Positions 35,699 through 45,112 of a stretch of DNA of 64,000 bases are shown here, one piece after another; the stretch's first letter is position 1; each line of letters starts with the position of its first letter. The position numbers and the translations under genes were made by a program. The stretch spans positions 186,001 through 250,000 of the forward strand of contig JAQUPZ010000003.1 of assembly GCA_028716365.1 (NCBI GenBank). Reading direction: 5' to 3'. The notes below the pieces were generated by a model. It did no database searches and was not told the DNA's origin. It saw only the letters and a program-made list of their open reading frames with translations. Source of the stretch: Kiritimatiellia bacterium. Lineage in GTDB: Bacteria > Verrucomicrobiota > Kiritimatiellia > UBA8416 > YA12-FULL-48-11.

Positions 35699-37579
35699 TC
35701 ACATGAAATCAATGCGAAAGCTATGAACATCCTGTTTTAACGAGCTTATAATTTTGCCTTCACTCTTATGGAGGACTTTCTGCATTGCCTTGTTTTCCCG
35801 CAAAACTTCTGCAGTGAAACCACTGATACCGTTTCTTCTTGCGATAGTTGTCAGGTGCTTAAGCAGGAATGTGCCTATTCCCTTGTTCTGCCAGTCATCG
35901 CGAACCACAAAAGCAACTTCTGCAACATTGGTTTTTTCGTCGAGGTAGTATCGGCCAATTGCTACGATATCTTCTCCGTGTGCCTCTGGAATAGTGGCAA
36001 CAATAGCGACGTCGCTGCGGTGATTGATGTAAACAAAGTTTTGTACCTCTCTGCGAGGGATGCGCTTCATTCTGGACATGAAACGGTAATAAATTGTTTC
36101 TTGCGATAATGCATAAAAGAGTTCTCGCATGAGAGGCTCATCTGTAGGACGTATTGATCGAAAGTTGATCAGAGTCCCATCGTTTGTAATATATTTGGTT
36201 TGAAACTCTTTCGGTCCCACAACCATATTCTTCTCGAAATCAGCCATGTCTGAACGGACGTACTTGGCTTCGATGGCTTCTTTAAGTAACTGGGCCCGGA
36301 AATTTGGATGGGCTATTGATATCAAAGCGATTGCTCTTTCCTGAACGCTTTTACCATGTAGATATGCCACTCCGTATTCTGTGATAACGTAGTGTACATC
36401 ACCACGAGTGGTAACTACACCTGCGCCGGGACTCAGCCGTGTCACTATTCTTGAGATTTTACCTTTCGATGCTGTGGATGGGAGCGCTATTATGGCTTTA
36501 CCTCCCTTGGATCTTGCAGCCCCGCGGTTGAAGTCTACCTGCCCGCCAATACCAGAGTAGAACTTTGTTCCAAGTGAATCAGCGCAAACCTGTCCGGTAA
36601 GATCGATTTCCAGCGCAACATTGATTGCAACCTGTTTGTTCTGGCGGCTGATAATAAAGGAGTCATTAACATATTCAGTGGGGTGGAATGAGAAAACAGG
36701 ATTGTTGTCGATATAATCATACAATTTTTTTGTTCCGATGCAGAAACTGGCCACGATTTTCCCGCGATCTAGTGTTTTACGCGCACCTGTAATCACATTC
36801 GCTTCAATCAGGTCGATTATCTGGTCGGTGAACATTTCTGTGTGGATTCCCAAATCCTTTTTCCCTTTTAGATGCAAAAGGACCGCCTGTGGTATTCTGC
36901 CAATACCCATTTCCACGGTTGCATGGTCTTCGATAAGGGCAGCTACATATTCTCCGATTTTCTTTGTCACGCTGTCAGGTTCCGGCGGATTCATTTCAAG
37001 CAGGGGTGTGTCGATTGGTACAAGGATATCCAGGTCCTGAACATGAATAAAACTGTCCCCAAGTGTCCTTGGCATCTGCGGATTTACCTGTGCTATAACA
37101 AGACTGGCATTTTCCGCGGCGCTTTTCACGATGTCGACAGAAATGCCGAAACTGCACATTCCACGTTCATCTGGCGGTGTTACCTGGATCAATGCTGCAT
37201 CCAGAGGAAGCTGTCCTGACGAGAAAAGCTTTGGAATGTCGGAAAGGAATATCGGGGTATAGTCGCCAACGCCTTCCTGTATTATGTTACGGACATTTTC
37301 TGCAATGAAAAAACTGTTGACTCTGAAACACTGTGCAAGATCTTTATGTGCGTAAGGCGCATCGCCCATTGTAAGCAGGTGAACTATTTCTGTATCGGCC
37401 AGTTCGCGGCTTCTGGCAGTGAGAGCTTTTACCAGTTCCATTGGCTCTGCACATCCGGTTCCGATAAACACGCGGTTGCCTGGCCGGATTCGTGCAACTG
37501 CCTCTTCAGGTGATGCAATTAAGTCGCTGTATTTCTTTTGCCACTGTGTATCCCATGTAATTTTCTTCTCTTTCTTCAT
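35699..37579 (-). CDS. acetyl-CoA hydrolase/CoA-transferase fused to a GNAT acetyltransferase
   Basis: 626 residues. Residues 1-440 are an acetyl-CoA hydrolase/4-hydroxybutyrate CoA-transferase domain with the catalytic glutamate in YVITEYGVAYL and glycine-rich CoA loops (FYSGIGGQVDF). Residues 470-626 are a GNAT domain with acetyl-CoA pyrophosphate loop QNKGIG. The fusion suggests CoA-ester chemistry coupled to protein lysine acylation, as in Pat-type regulators of acyl-CoA synthetases. It starts three bases after the ADP-forming synthetase, so the two form one operon. The acyl group is unknown; acetate or a short branched acid is likely. Confidence 0.92.
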   Translation of the reverse strand: MKKEKKITWDTQWQKKYSDLIASPEEAVARIRPGNRVFIGTGCAEPMELVKALTARSRELADTEIVHLLTMGDAPYAHKDLAQCFRVNSFFIAENVRNIIQEGVGDYTPIFLSDIPKLFSSGQLPLDAALIQVTPPDERGMCSFGISVDIVKSAAENASLVIAQVNPQMPRTLGDSFIHVQDLDILVPIDTPLLEMNPPEPDSVTKKIGEYVAALIEDHATVEMGIGRIPQAVLLHLKGKKDLGIHTEMFTDQIIDLIEANVITGARKTLDRGKIVASFCIGTKKLYDYIDNNPVFSFHPTEYVNDSFIISRQNKQVAINVALEIDLTGQVCADSLGTKFYSGIGGQVDFNRGAARSKGGKAIIALPSTASKGKISRIVTRLSPGAGVVTTRGDVHYVITEYGVAYLHGKSVQERAIALISIAHPNFRAQLLKEAIEAKYVRSDMADFEKNMVVGPKEFQTKYITNDGTLINFRSIRPTDEPLMRELFYALSQETIYYRFMSRMKRIPRREVQNFVYINHRSDVAIVATIPEAHGEDIVAIGRYYLDEKTNVAEVAFVVRDDWQNKGIGTFLLKHLTTIARRNGISGFTAEVLRENKAMQKVLHKSEGKIISSLKQDVHSFRIDFM

Positions 37580-37582
37580 CTG

Positions 37583-39679
37583 CTACTCTTTCTTTGCAAG
37601 TGTGATTCGAGCATCTGCGGCAATCGATTCTGCCCCGATCTCTCCTACCATAAACGGGTTAATATCCATTTCTATAATTTCAGGAAAATCAGTTACCAGC
37701 TGACTGATTCTCTGGAGACTGTCTGCTATGGCATGCAGATCAACACTGGCTTGTCCTCGCACACCTTTTAGAAGGGTATACGATTTTGTTCCGGCAAGCA
37801 TTTGCATGGCTTCGTCGGCCGTGATAGGAGCAATGTGAAAAGTCACATCTTTCATTACCTCGACAAATATTCCACCTAAACCGAACATGAGCATTGGACC
37901 GAATTGGCGGTCGCGCGTCATACCAAGAATGACTTCTCTGCCGCGTTTGCACATTTTTTCGATATAAACCCCATCCAGCCTTGCTTCCGGCATTCGTGCC
38001 TTGATCCTGAGCATCATGAGATCAAATGCATCACGGACGGCATCAGCTGAGAGCAGATTGAGTTTAACACCGCCTATGTCTGACTTGTGAATGATATCAG
38101 GCGATACTATCTTCATTGCGACCGGGTATCCAATTTGATCGGACACCTCAATGGCTGTTTCGACATTTCCTGCTATTTCTCCCAGTGGCACGTTGAAGTC
38201 ATAGGCCCTGAGGATCTCCTTGGCGTATGCTTCGCCAACCTGATATGACTTTGTACGAATATGGCGGCGTATAATTCTTTCCGCACGTCTGCGATTAACA
38301 GGAAATCTCGTTACCACTCGTGTAGGTCTTTTCAGCCACGATGCGTAGGTCCACATTGCTTTAAGCGCTGCAACTGCCCGTTCTGGTGATGTATAGTCAG
38401 GAAGATTGGCCACCACCAGTTCTTCGCGTCCCGGCATGACATCTTCGCCACCCATAAAAGAGGCAAGTATCGGTTTATCATGCTTGGCACATGCCGCTAT
38501 GGCACGGGCTGTTTCGGCGGGTTTTGTCATGGCCTGTGGCGTCAGGATTACTATGATTGAATCAATGGATTCATCTTCCTGGGCGGCTTCAACAGCCATG
38601 ACATATCTTTCCGGATCAGCGTCGCCGAGAACGTCGATAGGGTTGGCAACGCTGGCTGCGACAGGAAGTTTTTCTCTGAGGGCAGTTGCCGTTCCGCCGC
38701 CAAGGCTTGTTACTTTTAAGCCGGACAATTCAGCGGCGTCTGCCGCCATGATTCCAGGACCGCCGGCATTAGTTATGATGGCAACACGCGGTCCCTGGGG
38801 CAGGGGTTGCATGGCGAAGGCAGTGGCATAGTCAAACATCGCTTCAAAAGTTTCTGCCCTTATGACACCTGACCGAGTGAATGCTGCACCATAAGCGATA
38901 TCAGCTCCGGCAAGACTACCGGTATGGGAAGATGCTGCTTTTACTCCAGCCTGTGTAGTTCCTGCCTTAAATATAACCACAGGTTTTTTTGATGCTGCCA
39001 CTTCGGCGGCCTTAATGAATTCATCACCTGATACAATACTTTCAAGGTATCCAACAATTACCTTAGTTTCCTTGTCATCACCAAAAGCAGTCAGGAAATC
39101 CGTTTCAGATAGATCTGCTTTATTTCCTATGCTGATGAGTTTTGCCAGCCCGAGATGTCTGCCTGCCGCCCAATCAAGAATGGCAGTACACAAAGCGCCC
39201 GATTGGGAGATAACGGAAATGCCACCGGTCAAAGGCATGTGTTTAGCAAATGATCCGTTCATCTTGTGATGAGTATTGATGAGGCCGAGGCAATTAGGCC
39301 CAAGAAGGCGTACGCCCCTGGATTTACAGATTTCTGTGATTTCAATTTCGAGGGTCTTTCCTTCAGCCCCGATTTCTTTAAAACCAGCAGTAATAACAAC
39401 TATTGCCTTTGCTCCAGCCTGGATTGAATTCTCTATGGCTGGCTTTACAACAGGAGCGGGGACTGCAATTATGGATAAATCTATACCGTTAGGGATGGAT
39501 TTTAAATCAGGATAGCATTTTAACCCCAGCACTGTATCGGTAGATGGATTAACAGGAGCAATTATTCCCTGGAAATTGCCGTGTATGAGATTTGCAACTA
39601 TTTCGTGACCTACCTTGCCGGCTGTTCTTGACGCGCCGACAATGGCTATTGTCTTTGGATACAGTAAAGATTCCAGCAT
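37583..39679 (-). CDS. ADP-forming acyl-CoA synthetase (acetate-CoA ligase, fused alpha-beta)
   Basis: 698 residues. The N-terminal CoA-binding Rossmann domain begins AIVGASRTAGKVG. The succinyl-CoA-ligase-like domains follow with phosphohistidine loop SSHTGSLAG. The C-terminal ATP-grasp domain begins near YAKEILRAYDFNVP with IVSPDIIHKSDIGGV. The reaction converts acyl-CoA, ADP and phosphate to acid, CoA and ATP, a common energy-conserving step in anaerobic fermenters. AAGGAA lies nine bases before the ATG. It is the first gene of a two-gene operon with the CoA-transferase/GNAT fusion, which may act on the same acid or regulate this enzyme by acetylation. Confidence 0.94.
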   Translation of the reverse strand: MLESLLYPKTIAIVGASRTAGKVGHEIVANLIHGNFQGIIAPVNPSTDTVLGLKCYPDLKSIPNGIDLSIIAVPAPVVKPAIENSIQAGAKAIVVITAGFKEIGAEGKTLEIEITEICKSRGVRLLGPNCLGLINTHHKMNGSFAKHMPLTGGISVISQSGALCTAILDWAAGRHLGLAKLISIGNKADLSETDFLTAFGDDKETKVIVGYLESIVSGDEFIKAAEVAASKKPVVIFKAGTTQAGVKAASSHTGSLAGADIAYGAAFTRSGVIRAETFEAMFDYATAFAMQPLPQGPRVAIITNAGGPGIMAADAAELSGLKVTSLGGGTATALREKLPVAASVANPIDVLGDADPERYVMAVEAAQEDESIDSIIVILTPQAMTKPAETARAIAACAKHDKPILASFMGGEDVMPGREELVVANLPDYTSPERAVAALKAMWTYASWLKRPTRVVTRFPVNRRRAERIIRRHIRTKSYQVGEAYAKEILRAYDFNVPLGEIAGNVETAIEVSDQIGYPVAMKIVSPDIIHKSDIGGVKLNLLSADAVRDAFDLMMLRIKARMPEARLDGVYIEKMCKRGREVILGMTRDRQFGPMLMFGLGGIFVEVMKDVTFHIAPITADEAMQMLAGTKSYTLLKGVRGQASVDLHAIADSLQRISQLVTDFPEIIEMDINPFMVGEIGAESIAADARITLAKKE

Positions 39680-39898
39680 GAAATCGATTCCTTATTAATT
39701 ACTTAATATTCCTTCTCTACCCAAACTACAACCTGTGTTGTTTACCGCAAATGGCTGAATAAAGAAATAATGCTATCAGGTAACAGTAAAAGCAATATAA
39801 ATCGTGAAAAAATTAACAAATACCATATTCCGTGAAACACTGATGTTATAAATCAATATCCCATATGAATTATAGTTTATATTGAAAACTTATCAAAC

Positions 39899-39931
39899 AA
39901 AAGGGAACTGGCAAAGAGCCAGCTCCCTTTT
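39899..39931 (-). terminator. rho-independent terminator after ilvC
   Basis: Arms 39899-39912 and 39918-39931 pair with one mismatch around a five-base loop (core CTGGC/GCCAG and GGGA/TCCC). T-rich bases flank the hairpin on both strands. It sits 22 bp beyond the ilvC stop and could also stop transcription from the other direction. Confidence 0.85.
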
Positions 39932-39952
39932 TAGATTATCACAAACGTATAC

Positions 39953-41053
39953 TTAGTTTGATTTTCTACCGCTGACACCTTTAGTGGCACGGGTTACAAC
40001 TTTTGCCTTTTCACGGGGGCGCAGAGCACGGACAGCCTTACCGGCTTGCCACATTTCGGAGTTACCCATCTGGGCCAGTTCGTTGTCCAGAAGTTTCTGG
40101 TAGTTCTTTTTACCACATGCTGAAATAACGCGGGCTGTTTCTTTGCCGGCTTTAACCGACTTGTACAGTTTGTCAAACACAGGCAAAACAGCAGCCCTGA
40201 ACTTGGGCTTCCAGTCAAGTGCGCCACGTTGGGCGGTTGACGAACAATTTGAGAACATCCAATCCATGCCGTTTTCATCAACCAGGCGGATCAGGCTTTG
40301 TGTGAGTTCCTCGACGGTCTCGTTGAAAGCTTCGCTTGGCGTATGTCCATTCTTTCGCAGAACATCGTACTGGGCCTGCATGACTCCTGCCAATGCACCC
40401 ATCAGAATACCGCGTTCGCCGGTCAGGTCGCTGTACACCTCATGCTGGAACGTTGTAGGGAAGAGATAGCCAGACCCGATCCCGATCCCTATGGCCATAC
40501 AGCGTTCTTTGGCATGTCCGGTTGCATTCTGAAAAACTGCAAAACTGGAATTGATCCCGGCGCCTGACAGGAAATTCCGGCGCACAGAAGTTCCCGACCC
40601 TTTTGGAGCAACCATTATCACGTCGACATTTTTAGGTGGAATAACACCTGTCTGGTTTTTATAAACAATTGAAAAACCATGGGAAAAATATAGTGCATCA
40701 CCTGGTTTAAGGTTTCTCTTGATCATGGGCCAGATCACACGCTGTGCTGCATCACTCACAAGCATCTGGATGATTGTGCCGCGGCGTGTAGCTTCCTCGA
40801 TATCAAAAAGTGTTTTGCCTGGAACCCATCCGTCTCTGACGGCACGGTCCCAGTCTCTCTTGAAGGATTTTGCCTGCCCGATAATAACGTTGAACCCATT
40901 ATCTCTCAGGTTAAGCGACTGGGCTGGTCCTTGAACGCCATAACCGATGACGGCGATGACTTCATTCTTAAGTACCTTCCTGGCCCTGCTCATCGGAAAT
41001 TCTTTCCGCATAACAACTTTTTCTTTTGTACCGCCAAAATTGATGATTGCCAT
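39953..41053 (-). CDS. ilvC: ketol-acid reductoisomerase IlvC
   Basis: A 366-residue enzyme of valine, leucine and isoleucine synthesis: Mg-dependent alkyl migration and NADPH reduction of acetolactate or acetohydroxybutyrate. IGYGVQGPAQS is the Rossmann loop. HEVYSDLTGERG carries the metal-binding Asp and Glu, and NCSSTAQRGALDW lies in the C-terminal helical core. The frame extends to 41215, but GGAG eight bases before the ATG at 41053 sets the start. A TTGACC/TACTAT promoter lies upstream and a terminator follows, so it is a single-gene unit. The N-terminal extension and motif wording look closer to the Bacteroidetes and fungal type than to E. coli. Confidence 0.95.
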   Translation of the reverse strand: MAIINFGGTKEKVVMRKEFPMSRARKVLKNEVIAVIGYGVQGPAQSLNLRDNGFNVIIGQAKSFKRDWDRAVRDGWVPGKTLFDIEEATRRGTIIQMLVSDAAQRVIWPMIKRNLKPGDALYFSHGFSIVYKNQTGVIPPKNVDVIMVAPKGSGTSVRRNFLSGAGINSSFAVFQNATGHAKERCMAIGIGIGSGYLFPTTFQHEVYSDLTGERGILMGALAGVMQAQYDVLRKNGHTPSEAFNETVEELTQSLIRLVDENGMDWMFSNCSSTAQRGALDWKPKFRAAVLPVFDKLYKSVKAGKETARVISACGKKNYQKLLDNELAQMGNSEMWQAGKAVRALRPREKAKVVTRATKGVSGRKSN

Positions 41054-41103
41054 AGAATTATTCTCCTTATGTTTTTCTGCTTCCGGAATCAACAAAAGCA
41101 CAG

Positions 41104-41131
41104 ATAGTAGACGGTTTTGGAGCGTGGTCAA
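41104..41131 (-). promoter_or_regulatory. sigma-70-like promoter of ilvC
   Basis: On the minus strand TTGACC (41131-41126) and TACTAT (41109-41104) are 16 bp apart. The -10 box lies about 50 bases before the ilvC ATG, leaving a leader too short for an attenuator. Confidence 0.65.
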
Positions 41132-41186
41132 CGTTTTTATTGGCGTAATAAGGGAAAGAGGATATCCTGCGATTAAATTTACAAGA

Positions 41187-42185
41187 ATGAAACCTATGAC
41201 AGAACCAAAAAACAATATAAAGGCGATGGGTCTGTTTTCCGGCGGACTGGACAGTCAACTGGCCGTATGTGTGCTAAAAGATCAGGGGATTGACGTTGAG
41301 GGAATAACCTTTGAAAGTCCTTTTTTTAGCTCGGCCAATGCCCGGAAAGCAGCGGATAATCTTGAAATACATTTGCATGTCATTGATTTTACGCAGGAGA
41401 TAATGGGCCTGTTGGTTAATCCCAGACATGGATTTGGGCAGGAAATGAATCCATGTATAGATTGCCATGCGCTAATGATCAGGAAAGCAGGCGGAATAAT
41501 GATAGAGATGGGTTTCCATTTCCTCAGTACAGGGGAGGTCTTAAATCAGAGACCGATGTCCCAAAACAGACAAAGTCTTGATGTTGTTACAGAAGAATCA
41601 GGATGTGCTGGCTTCCTTGTACGTCCTTTGAGTGCAAAACTTTTGACTGAAACTGAACCTGAAAAACGAGGATGGGTCGATCGTTCAAGACTTCTGGCGA
41701 TTGAAGGGCGAAACCGTAAAGCGCAATTTAAACTGGCTAAGCATTATGGGTTGAAAGATATTCCTCAGCCTGCTGGAGGATGTAAACTGACGGAGCCGAA
41801 TTTTTGTATAAGATTGAGAGATTTACAGGAACATGAAGGTCTTGATGTCAGGGCTGTACGTCTTCTTCGTTTTGGCAGACATTTCAGGCTTGGAAATGAA
41901 ATAAGATTAATTGTTGGTCGTGATGAATCGGAGAATGAAGTCCTTGAAAAAAATGCAGTGTCTGGTGATATCATAATAAAGCCTGAGATAGTTCCTGGTC
42001 CTACATGTTTGCTTTCGCGTTTAGCTGATGAGGAACATGTCCTTGCCGGAGCCGCAGTCTGTGCTCGATATTGTGACCTTCAGTCGGAAGTACCTGTTAA
42101 GGTTAGAATAATCACTCCTGTTGCAGAAAGGTTGGTTGATGTTGCTCCTGTTGCGCGCGCCTACATTGAGCGAATAAGAATATAA
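41187..42185 (+). CDS. PP-loop (MnmA/ThiI-like) sulfur-transfer ATPase with NFACT-R-like C-terminus
   Basis: 332 residues. GLFSGGLDSQL at 15-25 is the PP-loop that adenylates a substrate, and NPCIDCH resembles the nucleophilic cysteine site of MnmA-type thiouridylases. After GGCKLTEP, the C-terminal part contains LRFGRHFRLGNEIRLIVGRDESENE, split here only by prose, and resembling the RNA-binding NFACT-R module with its G-R-D/N-x-x-E-N signature. I infer a tRNA thiolation or related RNA-modifying role. The ATG at 41187 is chosen because upstream codons are antisense to ilvC; the ATG three codons later is possible. It diverges from ilvC with a 133-bp shared gap. Confidence 0.8.
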   Translation: MKPMTEPKNNIKAMGLFSGGLDSQLAVCVLKDQGIDVEGITFESPFFSSANARKAADNLEIHLHVIDFTQEIMGLLVNPRHGFGQEMNPCIDCHALMIRKAGGIMIEMGFHFLSTGEVLNQRPMSQNRQSLDVVTEESGCAGFLVRPLSAKLLTETEPEKRGWVDRSRLLAIEGRNRKAQFKLAKHYGLKDIPQPAGGCKLTEPNFCIRLRDLQEHEGLDVRAVRLLRFGRHFRLGNEIRLIVGRDESENEVLEKNAVSGDIIIKPEIVPGPTCLLSRLADEEHVLAGAAVCARYCDLQSEVPVKVRIITPVAERLVDVAPVARAYIERIRI

Positions 42186-42211
42186 ATCCGCGTAATTGTT
42201 GATGAGATTGA

Positions 42212-42718
42212 CTATTTTGTGAAAACAGCGCGCAAAAACCAGACCATTGCCGCTGCCACAAGAAGCAAGCATAAGACAATAAATGCAATAACAATCGGTC
42301 GATTGTCTCTCTTTGTCTGGAATACCGGTGAAGGCGGTGCACCACCTGCACCGTTGCGTATTGGGGCAATTATTACTGTTGGCGTCGTATTGGCTCTTGT
42401 GAACTGTTCCTTTTCGGGTTCAACTTCCATGTCTTGGCCATCTATGGTAATTTCAATAGTGCCAACCATAATTACATCGTTTGGTTTCAGCCGTGATTCC
42501 GAAATATTTCTCCCATTCAGGCGTGTACCATTGGTCGAATGAAGATCCTTTATGGTGTATTTCTTTCCGTCACGAATTACAACGCAATGTTTTGCTGAAA
42601 CTGCAGGTTCATTCAGGGATATATGGTTTTGGTCGGATCGTCCTATGGTTATTTCATCCCGGTCTATATCAATTTTTTGCCCCTTCAGTTCCCCCGATGT
42701 AATTGTAAGGACAGTCAT
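42212..42718 (-). CDS. FHA-domain protein with C-terminal membrane anchor
   Basis: 168 residues. The FHA domain (1-95) is canonical, with GRSD (26-29), Ser41, His44 and NGT at 63-65, so it should bind phosphothreonine peptides. A Pro- and Gly-rich linker and one terminal transmembrane helix (about 141-163) make it a tail-anchored cytoplasmic reader. No Ser/Thr kinase is in the window. It is the intact small counterpart of the large FHA protein at 16390, whose binding loop is degenerate. Confidence 0.88.
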   Translation of the reverse strand: MTVLTITSGELKGQKIDIDRDEITIGRSDQNHISLNEPAVSAKHCVVIRDGKKYTIKDLHSTNGTRLNGRNISESRLKPNDVIMVGTIEITIDGQDMEVEPEKEQFTRANTTPTVIIAPIRNGAGGAPPSPVFQTKRDNRPIVIAFIVLCLLLVAAAMVWFLRAVFTK

Positions 42719-42774
42719 GATCTTTTTTTCTCCAAATTACCTTTATTAATTATTTGCATATTTTTTTGGTAGTG

Positions 42775-44073
42775 TCAACGATGTCGTTCCAGATTGCTGG
42801 TGTTAAACATCATTTTGCCCTTACGGAATGTGTAGATAACCTGGCCTGTAAGTTTGAGGCCATCAAAAGGCGTATTTCGCGATTTTGAAAGAAAATCATT
42901 AGAATTTACTGTCCATTCAGAGTGCAAATCTAGGATTGTAATATCGGCTGGGGTGCCAATTTTTAGTCCCGGAGATGGCAACCCTATTATATTGGCTGGG
43001 CCGGTCGTCCATCTGCGTATCCATTCTATAAGATTCATCAAACCTGATTTTACAAGCAGGCTATAAGTGATACCAACAGCTGTTTCCAATCCAGCGACTC
43101 CAAATGGTGCTGTCATAAAGCCTTTTCCTTTGTCGCTTTGTGTATGTGGAGCATGGTCAGTGGCAAGGACCTGGATAGTGCCATCGGCAACGGCTGACAG
43201 AATGGCCATTCGGTCTTTGTCGGATCTTAGGGGAGGATTCATTTTGAAATTTGTATTTTCTATAATGATATCAGAATCTGCAAACGCGATATGATGAGGT
43301 GTGGCTTCGCCCGATATACGGATACCATTTGAAATGGCTTGTCGTATCAAATCTACTGATTCTGCGGATGAGACGTGCTGAATATGGACTGCACAGTCTG
43401 TCTCTTTCGCAAGTCTGATGTCACGTTGAACTATTCTTACTTCTGCTAATGAGGGGATTCCTGGTAATCCGAGTTGTCTTGATTTGGTGCCATCGTGCAT
43501 TACACCTTTCGCTGCTATCTGTGGATCCAGGGCATGGTCGAATACAGGCTTACCCAATACTTTACAAACCTTCATTGCATGTGCCATTAAATTATCGTCA
43601 GAGACAGTGGTGCCGTCATCCGTGAATGCTACGGCACCCGCGTTCGCCATTTCCTTTAACATGGCGAGTTCCTTACCTCGGCGGCCTTTTGTGATGCATC
43701 CGGAGGGCAGTACGGTTACAAATCCTGCTCTTCTACCGGTGTCAAATACCCTTGTGATCCTGTCGGGAGTATCCACCGGAGGTTCAGTATTAGGCATTGC
43801 CACAATGGTTGTGAATCCACCTTTTGCAGCAGCCTTGCTTCCGGATTCTATGGTTTCTGCGGATTCATTGCCCGGTTCACGGAGGTGTACATGAAGATCA
43901 ATGAATCCCGGAGCGATAACGAGATCTTTTGCATCGATGATGGTGGTATTTGGCGGAATTTGTTGCGGAAGAGGTGCAATAATCCCATCCCTGATATAAA
44001 GGTCGGAGATTTTGTCGTTACCTGACGAAGGATCTACGAGTCGGCCTCTTCTGATATACCAGGAATTTTGCAT
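42775..44073 (-). CDS. pyrC: dihydroorotase PyrC
   Basis: A 432-residue zinc amidohydrolase that cyclises carbamoyl aspartate to dihydroorotate in pyrimidine synthesis. HVHLREPG at 61-68 supplies two metal-binding histidines. Further histidines occur in the QHVSS and PHH segments, and ATDHAPHT carries the catalytic aspartate. Length is that of the class I (long) enzymes, which often pair with PyrB. A TTGCGA/TAATCT promoter lies just upstream. The gap to the FHA gene in the same direction is 56 bp. Confidence 0.95.
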   Translation of the reverse strand: MQNSWYIRRGRLVDPSSGNDKISDLYIRDGIIAPLPQQIPPNTTIIDAKDLVIAPGFIDLHVHLREPGNESAETIESGSKAAAKGGFTTIVAMPNTEPPVDTPDRITRVFDTGRRAGFVTVLPSGCITKGRRGKELAMLKEMANAGAVAFTDDGTTVSDDNLMAHAMKVCKVLGKPVFDHALDPQIAAKGVMHDGTKSRQLGLPGIPSLAEVRIVQRDIRLAKETDCAVHIQHVSSAESVDLIRQAISNGIRISGEATPHHIAFADSDIIIENTNFKMNPPLRSDKDRMAILSAVADGTIQVLATDHAPHTQSDKGKGFMTAPFGVAGLETAVGITYSLLVKSGLMNLIEWIRRWTTGPANIIGLPSPGLKIGTPADITILDLHSEWTVNSNDFLSKSRNTPFDGLKLTGQVIYTFRKGKMMFNTSNLERHR

Positions 44074-44081
44074 AAATAGTT

Positions 44082-44110
44082 AGATTATCTGATCCATTTA
44101 CTTGTCGCAA
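44082..44110 (-). promoter_or_regulatory. promoter of pyrC
   Basis: Minus-strand TTGCGA (44110-44105) and TAATCT (44087-44082) with a 17-bp spacer, nine bases before the ATG, so the transcript would be nearly leaderless. Confidence 0.45.
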
Positions 44111-44118
44111 ACAGATAA

Positions 44119-44146
44119 TAGACATATGAGAAGCAATTGCTATAAT
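44119..44146 (+). promoter_or_regulatory. promoter of the methyltransferase at 44180
   Basis: TAGACA (44119-44124) and a consensus TATAAT (44141-44146) are separated by 16 bp, back to back with the pyrC promoter. Confidence 0.55.
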
Positions 44147-44179
44147 GCCTGCATTAGTTAGAGGAAAGGTCCATAAGAA

Positions 44180-45022
44180 ATGGTAACGACGGAAAAAGAA
44201 CTTTCGGTACAAGCGAAGCAAAATCTCAGTATTTTCAGACGAGCACTTCCCATGCAGGTGAAACTGCATGAAATTATTCGTTCGCTTGGAAGTACAGAAA
44301 AGCTCGTGTGTCTTGATATAGGTGCCGAAAATGCAATGATGAGTTACTACTTGCGTAAAAAGGGCGGTGAATGGCATAGCGCTGTTACAGGGCAACGGGA
44401 ATGCGAGGCCATGAATTCAGTTGTGGGTGACAATGTCTATGTAATGGATGGGAAAACGTTGCCATTTAAAAAGAGTTTTTTTGATGTCCTGGTTATTATT
44501 GATTATCTCGAGAGAGCTGAGTCCGATGAGAGCTTTATCGAGGAGTGTCATCGGGTTTTGAAACCGGACGGCAGGCTCATCGTTAATGTTGCTCATATCA
44601 GACCATGGATGGTGCTCAGGCCGATGCAACAGATGATGGGGTTGACATATGATAAAAAGGGGCTGGTTCGTCCTGGTTATTCAGAATCCCAGCTTTTCAA
44701 TATTCTGAAACATGGTTTTGATGTTCACAATATGCATTCATATTCCCGTTTTTTTGTGGAATTAACAGATACTTTTGCACAGTTTTTTAAAGCACGTGCG
44801 AAGGAGTCTGATCCTGGTAATGAAAAGAAGATAAAAAATATTTATTCCCTGGCTTTCCTTCCTTACAGGATTGCTTACCAGTTTGACATGCTTTTATTCT
44901 TTACGCGGGGCTATAATCTGATTGCAACCGCGAAACGACGCGCATGGAGGCCGAGAAATACGCCAGTACTTGTTGACGGTAGATCAATCAGCGAAGCTGT
45001 TTTACACAAGGCGTTGGATTAA
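44180..45022 (+). CDS. class I SAM-dependent methyltransferase
   Basis: 280 residues with a methyltransferase domain in the middle: motif I VCLDIGAENA at 43-52 (the usual glycine-rich turn is partly changed to Ala-Glu-Asn), an acidic strand end in FFDVLVIIDYLER, and the post-motif VLKPDGRLIVNV. The C-terminal 90 residues are rich in aromatic and basic residues and may bind a membrane or lipid acceptor. It lies between pyrC and the rpmH block with its own promoter. The acceptor is unknown; similar proteins occur near lipid and cell-surface glycan genes. Confidence 0.8.
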   Translation: MVTTEKELSVQAKQNLSIFRRALPMQVKLHEIIRSLGSTEKLVCLDIGAENAMMSYYLRKKGGEWHSAVTGQRECEAMNSVVGDNVYVMDGKTLPFKKSFFDVLVIIDYLERAESDESFIEECHRVLKPDGRLIVNVAHIRPWMVLRPMQQMMGLTYDKKGLVRPGYSESQLFNILKHGFDVHNMHSYSRFFVELTDTFAQFFKARAKESDPGNEKKIKNIYSLAFLPYRIAYQFDMLLFFTRGYNLIATAKRRAWRPRNTPVLVDGRSISEAVLHKALD

Positions 45023-45041
45023 CCGTTGATGTGGCTCTCCC

Positions 45042-45069
45042 TTGACATGAACGGAGAAATTGATACTCT
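45042..45069 (+). promoter_or_regulatory. strong promoter of the rpmH-rnpA-yidD-yidC operon
   Basis: Perfect TTGACA (45042-45047), a 16-bp spacer and TACTCT (45064-45069), about 43 bases before the rpmH start. Confidence 0.7.
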
Positions 45070-45112
45070 TCGTCCCTTTTGATTCGAAAACATAATTAAA
45101 GGATGGCATGAT

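Noticed and set aside
40947..41186. 80-codon upstream extension of the PP-loop protein
   Set aside because: It runs antisense over the ilvC start and promoter, and family-like sequence begins only at 41187.
45023..45112. Replication origin next to rpmH
   Set aside because: No DnaA-box cluster or dnaA/dnaN genes are visible; the gene order alone is not enough.
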